Source: a virus
Strand: one strand, 5' to 3'
Length of the DNA stretch: 64,000 nucleotides
IMG/VR virus record: IMGVR_UViG_3300046092_000062
Location: 187,866-251,865 of that record
Of this stretch, positions 38,590 through 45,893 are shown piece by piece. Both the position numbers and the translations under genes were made by a program. Within the stretch, counting starts at the first letter, position 1. Each line of letters starts with the position of its first letter. The notes beneath the pieces are model-generated. The model made no database searches. It was given only the letters and a program-made list of their open reading frames with translations, and was not told the DNA's origin.

Positions 38590-39087
38590 CATTATCGTAA
38601 CATAAGGTTGGCAGGCCGGTTAAAATTCTGCTGGGTAAGCATCTGATGTGTGTGCCGATGCCCAATTCTGTCATTACGGACGGACTTCAATTCTCTACCC
38701 TTGTGATGCAAGGATGCCTTAAAACGATGCCCCTCTGCGGTAATAACGTTTGAATTGTCGGATACAGGTTGAGTGTAGCGTGAGCTAACTTAGATCCATT
38801 ACGTCCATTGCACATTGACACCGAGGTGCATTAAAAATCGTAGTAGGTAGGGTAAGGTACAGAGCCCAGAGACGTGGAATCCAAAACACCTATTGTCGTT
38901 TAAACGAGAGCAACTCGGATGAAATCCTTTTGACATCCATTTATTGGGTGTCATTCTCACTCCACAATCTGGATGAATATCTCATACATCACTTCTTACT
39001 ACTTCAAACAAATGCGTTAAGCGATAGCTTATAAGCAGATGTACGCAGTACATCTTTCATGTAATACAAAGTATTACATAATTTTGG
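38590..39087 (+). ncRNA. Gene-free stretch with several hairpins, candidate structured RNA
   Basis: About 550 bases up to the next start codon without a convincing reading frame on either strand. Stable elements: TAGC-GTGA-GCTA (38776-38787, a GNRA-type loop), TGACATCC/GGGTGTCA (38931-38953), GATGTAC-GCA-GTACATC (38038+1000, that is 39038-39054) and ATGTAATAC-AAA-GTATTACAT (39059-39079). GATGCC occurs three times (38657, 38713, 38726). I found no tRNA, tmRNA, RNase P or clear group I intron core. It could be a phage small RNA, a long 3' leader, or the relic of a lost gene. Confidence 0.35.
39059..39085 (+). terminator. Terminator-like hairpin before a promoter
   Basis: ATGTAATAC and GTATTACAT form a perfect nine-pair stem with an AAA loop, followed by AATTTT. 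The -35 box of the next promoter starts at 39088. Confidence 0.7.
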
Positions 39088-39116
39088 TTGACCCATAAAG
39101 ATTTCCTTGTTATAAT
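39088..39116 (+). promoter_or_regulatory. Sigma70-type promoter
   Basis: TTGACC (39088-39093), spacer CATAAAGATTTCCTTGT, TATAAT (39111-39116). Confidence 0.85.
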
Positions 39117-39145
39117 AAACGCATAGCAAATAATTAAGGGTTACC

Positions 39146-39319
39146 ATGAACAAATCTGATGCTGTGAGAATCTTGTTTAAACTTGCTAAACTCAAACAGG
39201 TTTGTCGTTATACCAGCATGAATATAGTGCATGTTGGGGAAGTCTGGGTTGAAGCATGGTCTAGCCCTGCAGATCTAAACACTATGCAATTAAACAATTG
39301 GACTTACCAAGTTCTCTAA
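39146..39319 (+). CDS. Small hypothetical protein, 57 residues
   Basis: Begins MNKSDAVRILFKLAKLKQVC, then a beta-like part (VHVGEVWVEAW) and ends WTYQVL. It stands alone between two promoters, with AAGGG upstream. Not recognised; separate early expression suggests a host-takeover role, without direct evidence. Confidence 0.65.
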   Translation: MNKSDAVRILFKLAKLKQVCRYTSMNIVHVGEVWVEAWSSPADLNTMQLNNWTYQVL

Positions 39320-39326
39320 CCGAAAT

Positions 39327-39355
39327 TTGACCTTAAATGGTTTTGGTGCTATAAT
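39327..39355 (+). promoter_or_regulatory. Sigma70-type promoter
   Basis: TTGACC (39327-39332), spacer TTAAATGGTTTTGGTGC, TATAAT (39350-39355). The spacer shares TTTTGGTGC with those at 7498 and 42497. Confidence 0.85.
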
Positions 39356-39386
39356 ACTAGCATAGTAAGCAAAACAGGAGTTTGAT

Positions 39387-39773
39387 ATGGCCCGCGAAAC
39401 AGCAGCACAGCGTAATGCACGATTTGATGCAGAACGTGAAGCACAACGCCAACAAGAAATGGCAGCTTATCCTTCTCGTTTAATGTCGGCTCTTGAGCGT
39501 GTGAATAATCAATACGATTGGCAACTCACTGTTGTGGATGCCGTGTTCCTTGTGACTAATCCTCACAGTCGCGCCTATCACAATAAAGAATATCGTATGA
39601 GCTATGCCTACGATACAGTTTCTCAAGAGTCCTTAGAGGATCTTGAATACATGCTAACAGATTTGGAAGAAGCTCAAGCAGAAGCCAAGCGCCAATCGGC
39701 AGTCAAAGCAGAAGCTCAACGCAAAGTGCGCGAGTTGCTGAATGACGAAGAACGTGCATTGTTGGGGCTCTAA
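39387..39773 (+). CDS. Conserved helical phage protein, 128 residues
   Basis: A charged N-terminal helix (TAAQRNARFDAEREAQRQQE), a small central domain (YDWQLTVVDAVFLVTNPH) and a charged C-terminal helix (LEEAQAEAKRQSAVKAEAQR). Soluble. First gene of a long early operon reaching 42500. AACAGGAG ribosome-binding site. Function unknown. Confidence 0.7.
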   Translation: MARETAAQRNARFDAEREAQRQQEMAAYPSRLMSALERVNNQYDWQLTVVDAVFLVTNPHSRAYHNKEYRMSYAYDTVSQESLEDLEYMLTDLEEAQAEAKRQSAVKAEAQRKVRELLNDEERALLGL

Positions 39774-39777
39774 TAAC

Positions 39778-40416
39778 ATGGCAATCAACGTACTAGACAC
39801 TCTTGCGCTGGCAGTAGCAGCATATCGCATCAATGGCAATCAGGTTGTCAATGCTACTACACTTGCGCAACCAGTTACCAATGCCGCTATGGTCAAAAGC
39901 CATATGCTGCATTGTACTAGCATTGAAGTGCTTAACGAAGATCGCGTTCGCGCACAAGAGATTAAAGATGCTATTGTGCAGCAGGTTTTGTTGGCTCGCC
40001 TGACAGGTAAGGAATTAGGCAATTTTGTTGAGCGTGTGGGTTTGATTGTAGAGAAAGAATCTACAGGCCGCGGCGATGTTGGCATCATTGTTTGGATTCC
40101 CAAAATCTATGCAGACCTTCAAGCTGAGCAGAACCAAGCGCATGAGCTGACTATTAACGGGTACAGCAGCAAGTATATTGGCCGCATTGGTGACAAAGTT
40201 GAGCTGGAGTTCACTACAGTAATCAAGCGTTGGAATAAGACTTATCTCTGCTATCGCTACACAGGACACGACAACAACGGCAATCTAGTGGGATTTTTCT
40301 GTAAGCATGAATATCCCCCAACCGTTAAATTGCGGGCCAAAGTCAAGGCACAAGAAGAAAGCAAGTTTAGTGGTGGTAAGATCACGTATCTAAACTACAC
40401 AAAGGAAATAAAATGA
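39778..40416 (+). CDS. Hypothetical protein, 212 residues
   Basis: ATG 39778 is chosen (the longer frame overlaps the preceding gene). An alanine-rich helical front, then a beta-rich second half (DVGIIVWIPKIYADL, YIGRIGDKVELEFTTVIKRW) with YLCYRYTGHDNNGNLVGFFC, possibly an OB-like fold. Could bind nucleic acid; not recognised. Confidence 0.65.
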   Translation: MAINVLDTLALAVAAYRINGNQVVNATTLAQPVTNAAMVKSHMLHCTSIEVLNEDRVRAQEIKDAIVQQVLLARLTGKELGNFVERVGLIVEKESTGRGDVGIIVWIPKIYADLQAEQNQAHELTINGYSSKYIGRIGDKVELEFTTVIKRWNKTYLCYRYTGHDNNGNLVGFFCKHEYPPTVKLRAKVKAQEESKFSGGKITYLNYTKEIK

Positions 40417-40631
40417 TGGCCGTATTTGGTTGGATTTGTTTAGTGGTGTTTATGCTGTCAGCAACCGCGTCATGGTTTATTATGTGGATTTGCCACAGTG
40501 GACCTTGGACAATTGGTGGCGCAGAAAATTCGTGGGCTAGCCGTATTTCGATTAACGTTGCTGGTATTGCAGTTGCAGGACTGTGGTACTTGGTCTTTAC
40601 TGAAGCTCCTTTTACATTGGCATTAAAATGA
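40413..40631 (+). CDS. Membrane protein, 72 residues
   Basis: Two hydrophobic segments: residues 1-26 (VFGWICLVVFMLSATASWFI) and about 46-68 (ISINVAGIAVAGLWYLVFTE). Inner-membrane hairpin with a short outside loop. Function unknown. Overlaps both neighbours by four bases. Confidence 0.65.
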   Translation: MMAVFGWICLVVFMLSATASWFIMWICHSGPWTIGGAENSWASRISINVAGIAVAGLWYLVFTEAPFTLALK

Positions 40632-40849
40632 TTCACTTTGATTTTATTGTGGAAGATGTTGACGCTGAAAATCTCATGTGGGCTATCCGTGAATCAGCAT
40701 TGCGTAATGATGAAGCCATTATGGACTACGAGGCTCGAACAGACTTAACACAAGAACAGAAAGATTCGTATATTGACTGGCTCAAAGCCAATAAAGCATA
40801 TATGCTGGGCTTGATTGAAAAAATGACCAACACACGGGTGGAAGAATGA
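40628..40849 (+). CDS. Small conserved phage protein, 73 residues
   Basis: Acidic helical protein: MIHFDFIVEDVDAENLMWAI, then SYIDWLKANKAYMLGLIEKM. I recall the opening and the Y-I-D-W-L-K-x-x-K-x-Y element from small T4-like phage proteins. Function unknown. Confidence 0.7.
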   Translation: MIHFDFIVEDVDAENLMWAIRESALRNDEAIMDYEARTDLTQEQKDSYIDWLKANKAYMLGLIEKMTNTRVEE

Positions 40850-41253
40850 TTCCAGAAGAACACAAAACAGCACTTATTACCAATGGCTTGCATTTTATGA
40901 GGGCCATTACGGAAGCCTACGGCGCAGACAAAGGACTAGAATTGTGGGAACAGGTTACAAGTGTGCTAGATCCCGATGTTAAAGGACAAATATTCTTTGC
41001 AATGATCACTGGTCAATACAATGATCGTATCCTGTTAAAAGGCCTTACACACTATGCGACTAACAATGCAGTGGCCTGCATCAAAGAGATTCGCACGTGG
41101 ACGGGCTTGGGTCTTAAAGACAGCAAAGACATTTACGACCGCTTGCGTAATCGCACGTATGAAAGCAGTCCTAGCCAAGAGTTCATTAAGGTCGGGCCAG
41201 AGCAGTACAGTCAAGCAGTTGCGGGTCTTCGTAACGCAGGATTTACAATATGA
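40846..41253 (+). CDS. Protein with ribosomal bL12 C-terminal-domain-like region
   Basis: 135 residues. Residues about 72-135 read NAVACIKEIRTWTGLGLKDS, KDIYDRLR, FIKVGPEQYSQAVAGLRNAG, matching the bL12 C-terminal domain (V-I-K-x-V-R-x-x-T-G-L-G-L-K-E-A-K-D ... A-x-x-x-x-x-x-L-x-x-A-G). That domain recruits GTPase factors to the ribosome. The N-terminal 70 residues are helical and unrelated to the bL12 stalk-binding part. It may sequester or redirect translation factors. Confidence 0.75.
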   Translation: MIPEEHKTALITNGLHFMRAITEAYGADKGLELWEQVTSVLDPDVKGQIFFAMITGQYNDRILLKGLTHYATNNAVACIKEIRTWTGLGLKDSKDIYDRLRNRTYESSPSQEFIKVGPEQYSQAVAGLRNAGFTI

Positions 41254-41612
41254 CACACAACAGAGATAAAACTTGGCGCACAGCAGATGGTCGTAGCATA
41301 CCAGTTAAAGACATGACGTTGGGCCACTTGGTCAATGTGGTTAACTGGATCCTAGACAATCCACGCAGCTACCCACCTAGCGCACTTACATTAATGGTGT
41401 CAGAAGCCAGTTTTCGACAAACTGTATTGTTTGCAGAAGGTTCTGCATACCCGCAGTTAGTTGGCAACCGCTGGAAGATTGTTGATCCAGTTACTGGTGT
41501 AACTAAGATTGAAAAGCCGCCAGAAGACTATATTGAAGCAGTTAAAGACAATCCAGCATACACAGCAATGTTCAAACGAACTCAAGAGAAACGTAAAAAG
41601 GAACGACAATGA
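41250..41612 (+). CDS. Hypothetical protein, 120 residues
   Basis: KTWRTADGRSIPVKDMTLGH and LVNVVNWILDN recur in phage hypothetical proteins I have seen; the middle is beta-like, the end strongly basic (FKRTQEKRKKERQ). Soluble. ATGA overlap upstream; AAAAGGAACG near its end serves the next gene. Confidence 0.65.
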   Translation: MTHNRDKTWRTADGRSIPVKDMTLGHLVNVVNWILDNPRSYPPSALTLMVSEASFRQTVLFAEGSAYPQLVGNRWKIVDPVTGVTKIEKPPEDYIEAVKDNPAYTAMFKRTQEKRKKERQ

Positions 41613-41851
41613 CTGACCGTATCCAAGTACTATACATGCAGGCCATTGAATATGCAGATAGTGTAGTACCTGCTGAACGCCGATACAATGACATTTATTA
41701 TGCGATTGCCTCTGGTAAACATGCTAAGTTAATTGTTGACGATTGTCTGGACCAGTTAGAAAAAATTAACGGTGGTTCTACTGATGAATGGGACAAAGCA
41801 GTTCGTAGTGGCATTACTACAATCAAAGAACATTTTGGAGTTGAATCATGA
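41609..41851 (+). CDS. FGVE-tail family protein
   Basis: 80 residues: DRIQVLYMQAIEYA, KHAKLIVDDCLDQLEKI, ITTIKEHFGVES. Spacing of the three blocks matches the other members. Tail codons TTT GGA GTT GAA TCA TGA provide GGAG for the small gene that follows. Confidence 0.75.
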   Translation: MTDRIQVLYMQAIEYADSVVPAERRYNDIYYAIASGKHAKLIVDDCLDQLEKINGGSTDEWDKAVRSGITTIKEHFGVES

Positions 41852-42012
41852 CAAAAGATAACATGTGGTGTATTGTGTTGGGGTTCTTTATTTTCTCAAT
41901 CCTTAACACCATGCCGTTTGCTGATGCTGAAAAGTATCGCCGGGCGAAACAAGAGTGTGAGAAATCTCTTCCCCGTGATCAACAATGTAAAATCATCGGA
42001 GTCCCAGAATGA
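41848..42012 (+). CDS. Small membrane or exported protein, 54 residues
   Basis: MTKDNMWCIVLGFFIFSILN is a signal or transmembrane helix; the rest is charged with Cys at two places (RRAKQECEKSLPRDQQCKII), which may form a disulphide outside the cytoplasm. Starts from the GGAG in the preceding FGVE tail. Confidence 0.6.
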   Translation: MTKDNMWCIVLGFFIFSILNTMPFADAEKYRRAKQECEKSLPRDQQCKIIGVPE

Positions 42013-42326
42013 ACTACGAGCACATTCTTTGGTGTAACGAAGATAACCACGACAAAGTGTGGGGCATGATTCGAATTGCAGAGGTGGACATAGTCTACAG
42101 TGGCAGCAGAGTTAATACTTACAAGTACGTGACTTTCTGGGGCCGACGTGGTAAGAAACTCCAAACGAAGATTGCCGATGCTTTCTTTATGGACGCAGAA
42201 CATCAACGTGATAAAAAGCTCAAGAGGGGCTACAAGATCGTTTCCAAATCAGAACTGGATGCAGTGTATCCGGAGTTTGAAGAAGACTTAGAGAAAACAG
42301 CCGTTTGGGCTATGTTAGGAGCATAA
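42009..42326 (+). CDS. WGR-domain-like protein
   Basis: 105 residues. NTYKYVTFWGRRGKKLQTK (about residues 37-55) carries the W-G-R signature with a following basic patch, as in WGR domains of PARPs and some bacterial regulators, where it contacts DNA ends. The rest contains a helical basic end (KKLKRGYKIVSKSELDAVYP). It may bind nucleic acid; function unproven. Confidence 0.6.
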   Translation: MNYEHILWCNEDNHDKVWGMIRIAEVDIVYSGSRVNTYKYVTFWGRRGKKLQTKIADAFFMDAEHQRDKKLKRGYKIVSKSELDAVYPEFEEDLEKTAVWAMLGA

Positions 42327-42500
42327 ATGTTAGCTATACAAATCATCGTTACTTTTGGCGTCATCTTTGTTGCAGGTATGCACTATGCAATGTGGGACAA
42401 TTTTCAGGAGCGCAAAAGTGTATACTTTTGTTTAGGTTTAACTGTAATTGGGTTTTGGAACTTGATCAGCCTTGTTGGCTATGTTGCAAAGCACAGTTGA
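42327..42500 (+). CDS. Small membrane protein, 57 residues
   Basis: Two transmembrane segments: MLAIQIIVTFGVIFVAGMHY and VYFCLGLTVIGFWNLISLVG. Inner-membrane hairpin. Its stop codon lies inside the -35 box of the promoter at 42497. TAGGAGCATAA precedes its start. Confidence 0.65.
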   Translation: MLAIQIIVTFGVIFVAGMHYAMWDNFQERKSVYFCLGLTVIGFWNLISLVGYVAKHS

Positions 42501-42525
42501 CCCATAATGATTTTGGTGCTATAAT
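42497..42525 (+). promoter_or_regulatory. Sigma70-type promoter
   Basis: TTGACC (42497-42502), spacer CATAATGATTTTGGTGC, TATAAT (42520-42525), then ATACACATAG. Spacer and downstream bases match the promoter at 7498. Confidence 0.9.
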
Positions 42526-42555
42526 ATACACATAGCAGCAAAGTAAGGAAGCATA

Positions 42556-43293
42556 ATGAGTCAAGTTCTTGTTTGGAAAAGTGATGCAGATGGCAAGTTG
42601 TTTGAAGACAAGGCCAAGTACACCACTCACCTACGTAAACTTGGTGCTGCACGAGCACAGGTGCGCCGCTTAGAAAAACGTGCTGCCGAACGCGAAGTGT
42701 TCCTGGACACAATGGGACAGGTTGGATCCTTTGATGAGCTGCAACAGTTTATCGTTGATCATTGGAGCTTCTTCCGTGACAACATGATCCAGCATAATAG
42801 CTGGCGCAAACGTAACCAATATCCCAAGAAGGCTGATCAGCTAATTGGATTAACGCTGTCTGGCTTGCACTTTGTCCGGGATCTAAGCAATAGCCACTCT
42901 TGCCCACGCAAAGGTGTTACTAACTTTGATCGTCGTGGTGATCACAATAAAGGCAAGCCCACTGGTTATTCAGGCTGGCGCGGTCGTATCACTTACAGCG
43001 TAACAAGTTCAAGTAGCTTTGGTAGTGACTACTTCAATGGCACTCCTATCTGTACTGGATCGGGCGGTGGCGGAGACGAACGCCTTAGCTACGATTTGAG
43101 CTTGTGGGCAGCAGACTTTCCAGTAATGTGGGAAGAACAGGCCAAACAGCTCTGGATTCAGAAGGAAAATCAAGACCGTGCATTTGCTTGGCGTCAACTT
43201 GGTGGGGCACCCGCTGGTTTGGTTGAAGTCACTGAAGTACCAGCAGACTGGGTGTTGCCTGATCCTTTAGCAGCAACATCGTACTATGCTTGA
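42556..43293 (+). CDS. Conserved phage protein, 245 residues
   Basis: Helical N-terminus (KLGAARAQVRRLEKRAAERE), a central part with FIVDHWSFFRDNMIQHNSWR and a glycine-rich C-terminal half (CTGSGGGGDERLSYDLSLWA). SNSHSCPRKGVTNFDRRGDH carries Cys and His but no clear zinc motif. First gene of the operon from 42497. Soluble; function unknown. Confidence 0.7.
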   Translation: MSQVLVWKSDADGKLFEDKAKYTTHLRKLGAARAQVRRLEKRAAEREVFLDTMGQVGSFDELQQFIVDHWSFFRDNMIQHNSWRKRNQYPKKADQLIGLTLSGLHFVRDLSNSHSCPRKGVTNFDRRGDHNKGKPTGYSGWRGRITYSVTSSSSFGSDYFNGTPICTGSGGGGDERLSYDLSLWAADFPVMWEEQAKQLWIQKENQDRAFAWRQLGGAPAGLVEVTEVPADWVLPDPLAATSYYA

Positions 43294-43510
43294 TGTTGGC
43301 TTAAAGCACTTTTTCATGCACTTACCATGTGGCGGTATAGCAGAATTTGATCACAGCTCGGGTTGTGCTCATCGCTGCACCGAGTGCCTAGCGGTAGTGG
43401 GAAGTGTGGGCATGCCACGTGAATGCAAAGAGCAGATGGATATGTACGAGTCTTGGCAACAGCTCGGAGGCAAAGGTTGGAACTACATCTTAGGGCAAGC
43501 ATATGAATGA
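43286..43510 (+). CDS. Cys-rich hypothetical protein, 74 residues
   Basis: HLPCGGIAEFDHSSGCAHRC then TECLAVVG contains four Cys and several His that could bind one zinc. Overlaps both neighbours by eight bases. Function unknown. Confidence 0.6.
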   Translation: MLDVGLKHFFMHLPCGGIAEFDHSSGCAHRCTECLAVVGSVGMPRECKEQMDMYESWQQLGGKGWNYILGQAYE

Positions 43511-43706
43511 AGCAGAGAACACTATGCGAGCATTAAAGGACGAACCTTTGCTGGCTACCAGCTTCTTGTGCCGATTAGGCTGGCACAACTGGACCAAGTA
43601 CGGTGAACCAAAAGCCCGCAAAGAAGGTGTATGGACTATTGACTACCAAGCCAGACATTACGGTAACTGTAATGTACTGAACATAAAGCAATTACGGAGG
43701 TACTAA
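43503..43706 (+). CDS. Small phage protein with CRLGWHNW motif
   Basis: 67 residues. LCRLGWHNWTKYGEP is a motif I recall from short T4-like phage proteins, usually followed by a C-x-x-C pair; here only one later Cys (YGNCNVL) is present, followed by KQLRRY. Function unknown. TTACGGAGG at its end is a strong ribosome-binding site for the next gene. Confidence 0.65.
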   Translation: MNEAENTMRALKDEPLLATSFLCRLGWHNWTKYGEPKARKEGVWTIDYQARHYGNCNVLNIKQLRRY

Positions 43707-43864
43707 TGACTAACCGTATCAAGAATGAAAAATTGCGCCTAGTAGTTGAAATCATTTGTGCTATACCATTCATTCCCTTCTTTCTATTTTTGATCGTGTG
43801 GTTAAACTGGTTAGGCCCATGGTATGAACGAGTAACTGGTAAAGAAATGTGGAATCCAAAATGA
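43706..43864 (+). CDS. Small membrane protein, 52 residues
   Basis: MTNRIKNEKLRLVVEIICAI, then PFIPFFLFLIVWLNWLG: a positive N-terminus and one transmembrane helix (about residues 13-37). Start overlaps the previous stop (TAATG) after GGAGG. Confidence 0.65.
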   Translation: MTNRIKNEKLRLVVEIICAIPFIPFFLFLIVWLNWLGPWYERVTGKEMWNPK

Positions 43865-44022
43865 AAACATATCAAGTATATTATCTGGTTAGTGTAGAGG
43901 GCATTGAGGCCGGACCTTTCCCTACAGTGGATGCAGCCGTGCATGGCAAGAGCAAGTTCATTCCACCATTTCAAAGTTTGCTCTCTATAGTTAAGAGCAC
44001 AATTCAAGCGGAGCCATTATGA
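43861..44022 (+). CDS. Small hypothetical protein, 53 residues
   Basis: MKTYQVYYLVSVEGIEAGPF then a helical end (SLLSIVKSTIQAEPL). ATGA overlaps on both sides support it. Not recognised. Confidence 0.6.
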   Translation: MKTYQVYYLVSVEGIEAGPFPTVDAAVHGKSKFIPPFQSLLSIVKSTIQAEPL

Positions 44023-44261
44023 ATCCCATTACTGATGTCATTGGTCAAGAGATCAAAGCAGATGACTTTGTGGTCTTCTACAGCAATATCTACAAAGTCA
44101 AATCTGTAGGCACTACCAAGTATGAAAACGGTAGCGGCATGGTACGGATGAAGATCGTGGATAATCCCGATGCAAAGACCGTGCATAAACACAGCAAGGA
44201 CATTGCTAAACTGGATCAACAACAAGTGCTGGTGTGGATGTTAAAGAAGGGTTACAAGTGA
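44019..44261 (+). CDS. Small beta-rich protein, possible KOW/SH3-like fold
   Basis: 80 residues: DVIGQEIKADDFVVFYSNIY, KVKSVGTTKYENGSGMVRMK and a final helix. Strand order resembles the KOW-like proteins at 46389 and 46642 (D-x-V ... V-x-K-V ... V). Function unknown. Confidence 0.65.
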   Translation: MNPITDVIGQEIKADDFVVFYSNIYKVKSVGTTKYENGSGMVRMKIVDNPDAKTVHKHSKDIAKLDQQQVLVWMLKKGYK

Positions 44262-44524
44262 AACTCTGTTACGAAGGTTGGGCAATGAAGGACGGTAATA
44301 GCAGCGGGCGTTGTTGCTGCAACTGCGAATATCAATTTGAAGTTATGCGACATCCGTGGAACATTATGAGTGGTGGTCGCATGAAAGGTCCTGTTTCGCA
44401 AAACGCAGGGTGGGGTTGCTATGCAATGGGCGCAGAAATTGGTGAGAAGAAGGTTACCTTCATGGAAGACGAACATAGTGTGTGCGAAATGCACACCTGG
44501 AAAACAATTAAGGAAAACAAATGA
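44258..44524 (+). CDS. Cys-rich protein, possible zinc binder
   Basis: 88 residues, GTG start in a GTGA overlap. GRCCCNCEYQFEVMRHPWN plus later W-G-C and V-C-E-M-H can supply a zinc site. Soluble. Function unknown. Confidence 0.65.
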   Translation: MKLCYEGWAMKDGNSSGRCCCNCEYQFEVMRHPWNIMSGGRMKGPVSQNAGWGCYAMGAEIGEKKVTFMEDEHSVCEMHTWKTIKENK

Positions 44525-45015
44525 ACATTTATTTAGATATGGACGATGTGGTTTGCGATTGGAAAGTCCACGCACAAAACATTCTTGGCATGACATGGGA
44601 CGACACCATTGGTGAACGTATTCCGCAAAAGGACTGGGATCGTCTTAAAGATGACGAACGCTTTTACTTGAACTTGCCCTTGAAGCCAGGCGCACATGAC
44701 TTGGTTGCATACTGTCAAGCACTTACACAAGAGACTGGCGGAACACTGCGATTCTTGTCAGCTCTGCCACATGACTACAGTGTGCCCTTTGCTGCACAGG
44801 ATAAAGTATGGTGGGCAGACAAGCACTTTCCCGGCATCCCTGTGTTCCTGGGCCCTTTTAGCCATGACAAGTATCGTTATGTTAAAAACCCAACTGACAT
44901 CTTAATTGATGATCGTCACAGTAATTGCAGCGAGTGGATTGCAGCAGGCGGCATTGCCCATGTGTATACAACTTGGGAAAAGTGCGAAGCTTGGTTCAAG
45001 GAGTTGCAAGCATGA
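44521..45015 (+). CDS. 5'-deoxyribonucleotidase-like HAD protein
   Basis: 164 residues. IYLDMDDVVCDW (residues 3-14) is HAD motif I with nucleophile Asp6 and acid Asp8; motif II lies near LRFLSALP; NPTDILIDDRHSNCSEW is motif IV with the metal-binding acids. The layout matches 5'(3')-deoxyribonucleotidases (NT5C type), which dephosphorylate dNMPs. It could adjust nucleotide pools together with MazG. Confidence 0.85.
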   Translation: MNIYLDMDDVVCDWKVHAQNILGMTWDDTIGERIPQKDWDRLKDDERFYLNLPLKPGAHDLVAYCQALTQETGGTLRFLSALPHDYSVPFAAQDKVWWADKHFPGIPVFLGPFSHDKYRYVKNPTDILIDDRHSNCSEWIAAGGIAHVYTTWEKCEAWFKELQA

Positions 45016-45173
45016 AAGATATCGAGATTGAACAGTACTGTGATGGATGGACAGTAAACGTAGATGGCAAACGGTTCAGTTGGTCCCATAATGACGAAGA
45101 TATGGGCACAGAAGGTATCAAAAAACTATTGGAACATCTTGGCCATAAAGTCACAGTCGAGGAGTGTTATTAA
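45012..45173 (+). CDS. Small hypothetical protein, 53 residues
   Basis: MKDIEIEQYCDGWTVNVDGK and GIKKLLEHLGHKVTVEECY: a short beta hairpin followed by a helix. The longer frame upstream overlaps the nucleotidase; ATG 45012 fits the ATGA overlap. GGAG before the stop serves the next gene. Confidence 0.65.
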   Translation: MKDIEIEQYCDGWTVNVDGKRFSWSHNDEDMGTEGIKKLLEHLGHKVTVEECY

Positions 45174-45400
45174 TGAACGAACGAATCAAACAACTTGCTG
45201 AACAGGCTTTACAACTTGTAGCAGATGAACACACCAATGGTGACGAATCTAGACTCAATACAGATTCATATCATGTAAAAGATTTGATTCAGGAAAAGTT
45301 CGCTGAGTTGATTGTTCGGGAATGTGCTAGTCATTTGAATTGGGTCGGTGATGATGCTGCTGGTATTGAGTTGTTAGAACATTTCGGAGTTGAAGAATGA
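45173..45400 (+). CDS. FGVE-tail family protein
   Basis: 75 residues: MNERIKQLAEQA, QEKFAELIVRECASHL, LLEHFGVEE. Closest in sequence to the protein at 9896. Tail codons TTC GGA GTT GAA GAA TGA are identical to those at 9622-9636, again giving GGAG for the overlapping next gene. Confidence 0.75.
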   Translation: MNERIKQLAEQALQLVADEHTNGDESRLNTDSYHVKDLIQEKFAELIVRECASHLNWVGDDAAGIELLEHFGVEE

Positions 45401-45690
45401 TTAGTTTTAGTTTTAATTTGCGTAACCCGTTTAGTGATCGTTGGGACAATATCTACAATCGCAGCGCCGTAGTTGACCGGTTGCACAAGGCTGTGGAGTT
45501 TGAAGTCTATCGTGACACAACGATTATCAGCTTTGCATTCCGTTGGAACATTAGACAAGACCATGCTGGCATGAACTTGGAACTTGGCTTGTTGGGTTAC
45601 ACTGTATCAGCACAGTATTACGACACACGCCACTGGAATGACGAAGCAGGTCGTTTCAACATCTACGACAGTGCAGGTAACGCATCATGA
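45397..45690 (+). CDS. Conserved phage protein, 97 residues
   Basis: Beta-rich: ISFSFNLRNPFSDRWDNIYN, FEVYRDTTIISFAFRWNIRQ, DHAGMNLELGLLGYTVSAQY. I recall the F-x-x-x-N-P-F-x-x-R-W and D-H-A-G motifs from short proteins of large phages. Function unknown. Confidence 0.7.
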   Translation: MISFSFNLRNPFSDRWDNIYNRSAVVDRLHKAVEFEVYRDTTIISFAFRWNIRQDHAGMNLELGLLGYTVSAQYYDTRHWNDEAGRFNIYDSAGNAS

Positions 45691-45893
45691 GTGAAATCAT
45701 TGGCTACGATCGAGTGGGCAAAGACCAGTACCAACCCATACATCAGCCACAACAAGGTTACATCTACACCGCTGCGATGATCGCATGTTGCAAGTGTAAC
45801 CAACTAATTAGTGGCATGGGCGGACCACGTCCTAAAGCTCTTTGCGTCAAGTGTGCAACAGAAGCTGGAATTCCCAATGAAGTACATAACTAA
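45687..45893 (+). CDS. Zinc-ribbon protein, 68 residues
   Basis: Two C-x-x-C knuckles, ACCKCNQL and CVKCATEA, about 22 residues apart, form a likely zinc ribbon. The N-terminal part is polar (QYQPIHQPQQGYIYTAA). Such ribbons often contact nucleic acid or RNA polymerase. Confidence 0.7.
   Translation: MSEIIGYDRVGKDQYQPIHQPQQGYIYTAAMIACCKCNQLISGMGGPRPKALCVKCATEAGIPNEVHN

Noticed and set aside
38590-39087. Group I intron or tmRNA in the gene-free stretch
   Set aside because: No P/Q/R/S core sequences and no tag-coding frame were found; flanking genes are not two halves of one protein.
42305-42535. 76-codon frame at 42305-42535
   Set aside because: The membrane protein at 42327-42500 in another frame fits better; the longer frame runs through the promoter at 42497 and has an unusual Cys/His-rich composition.
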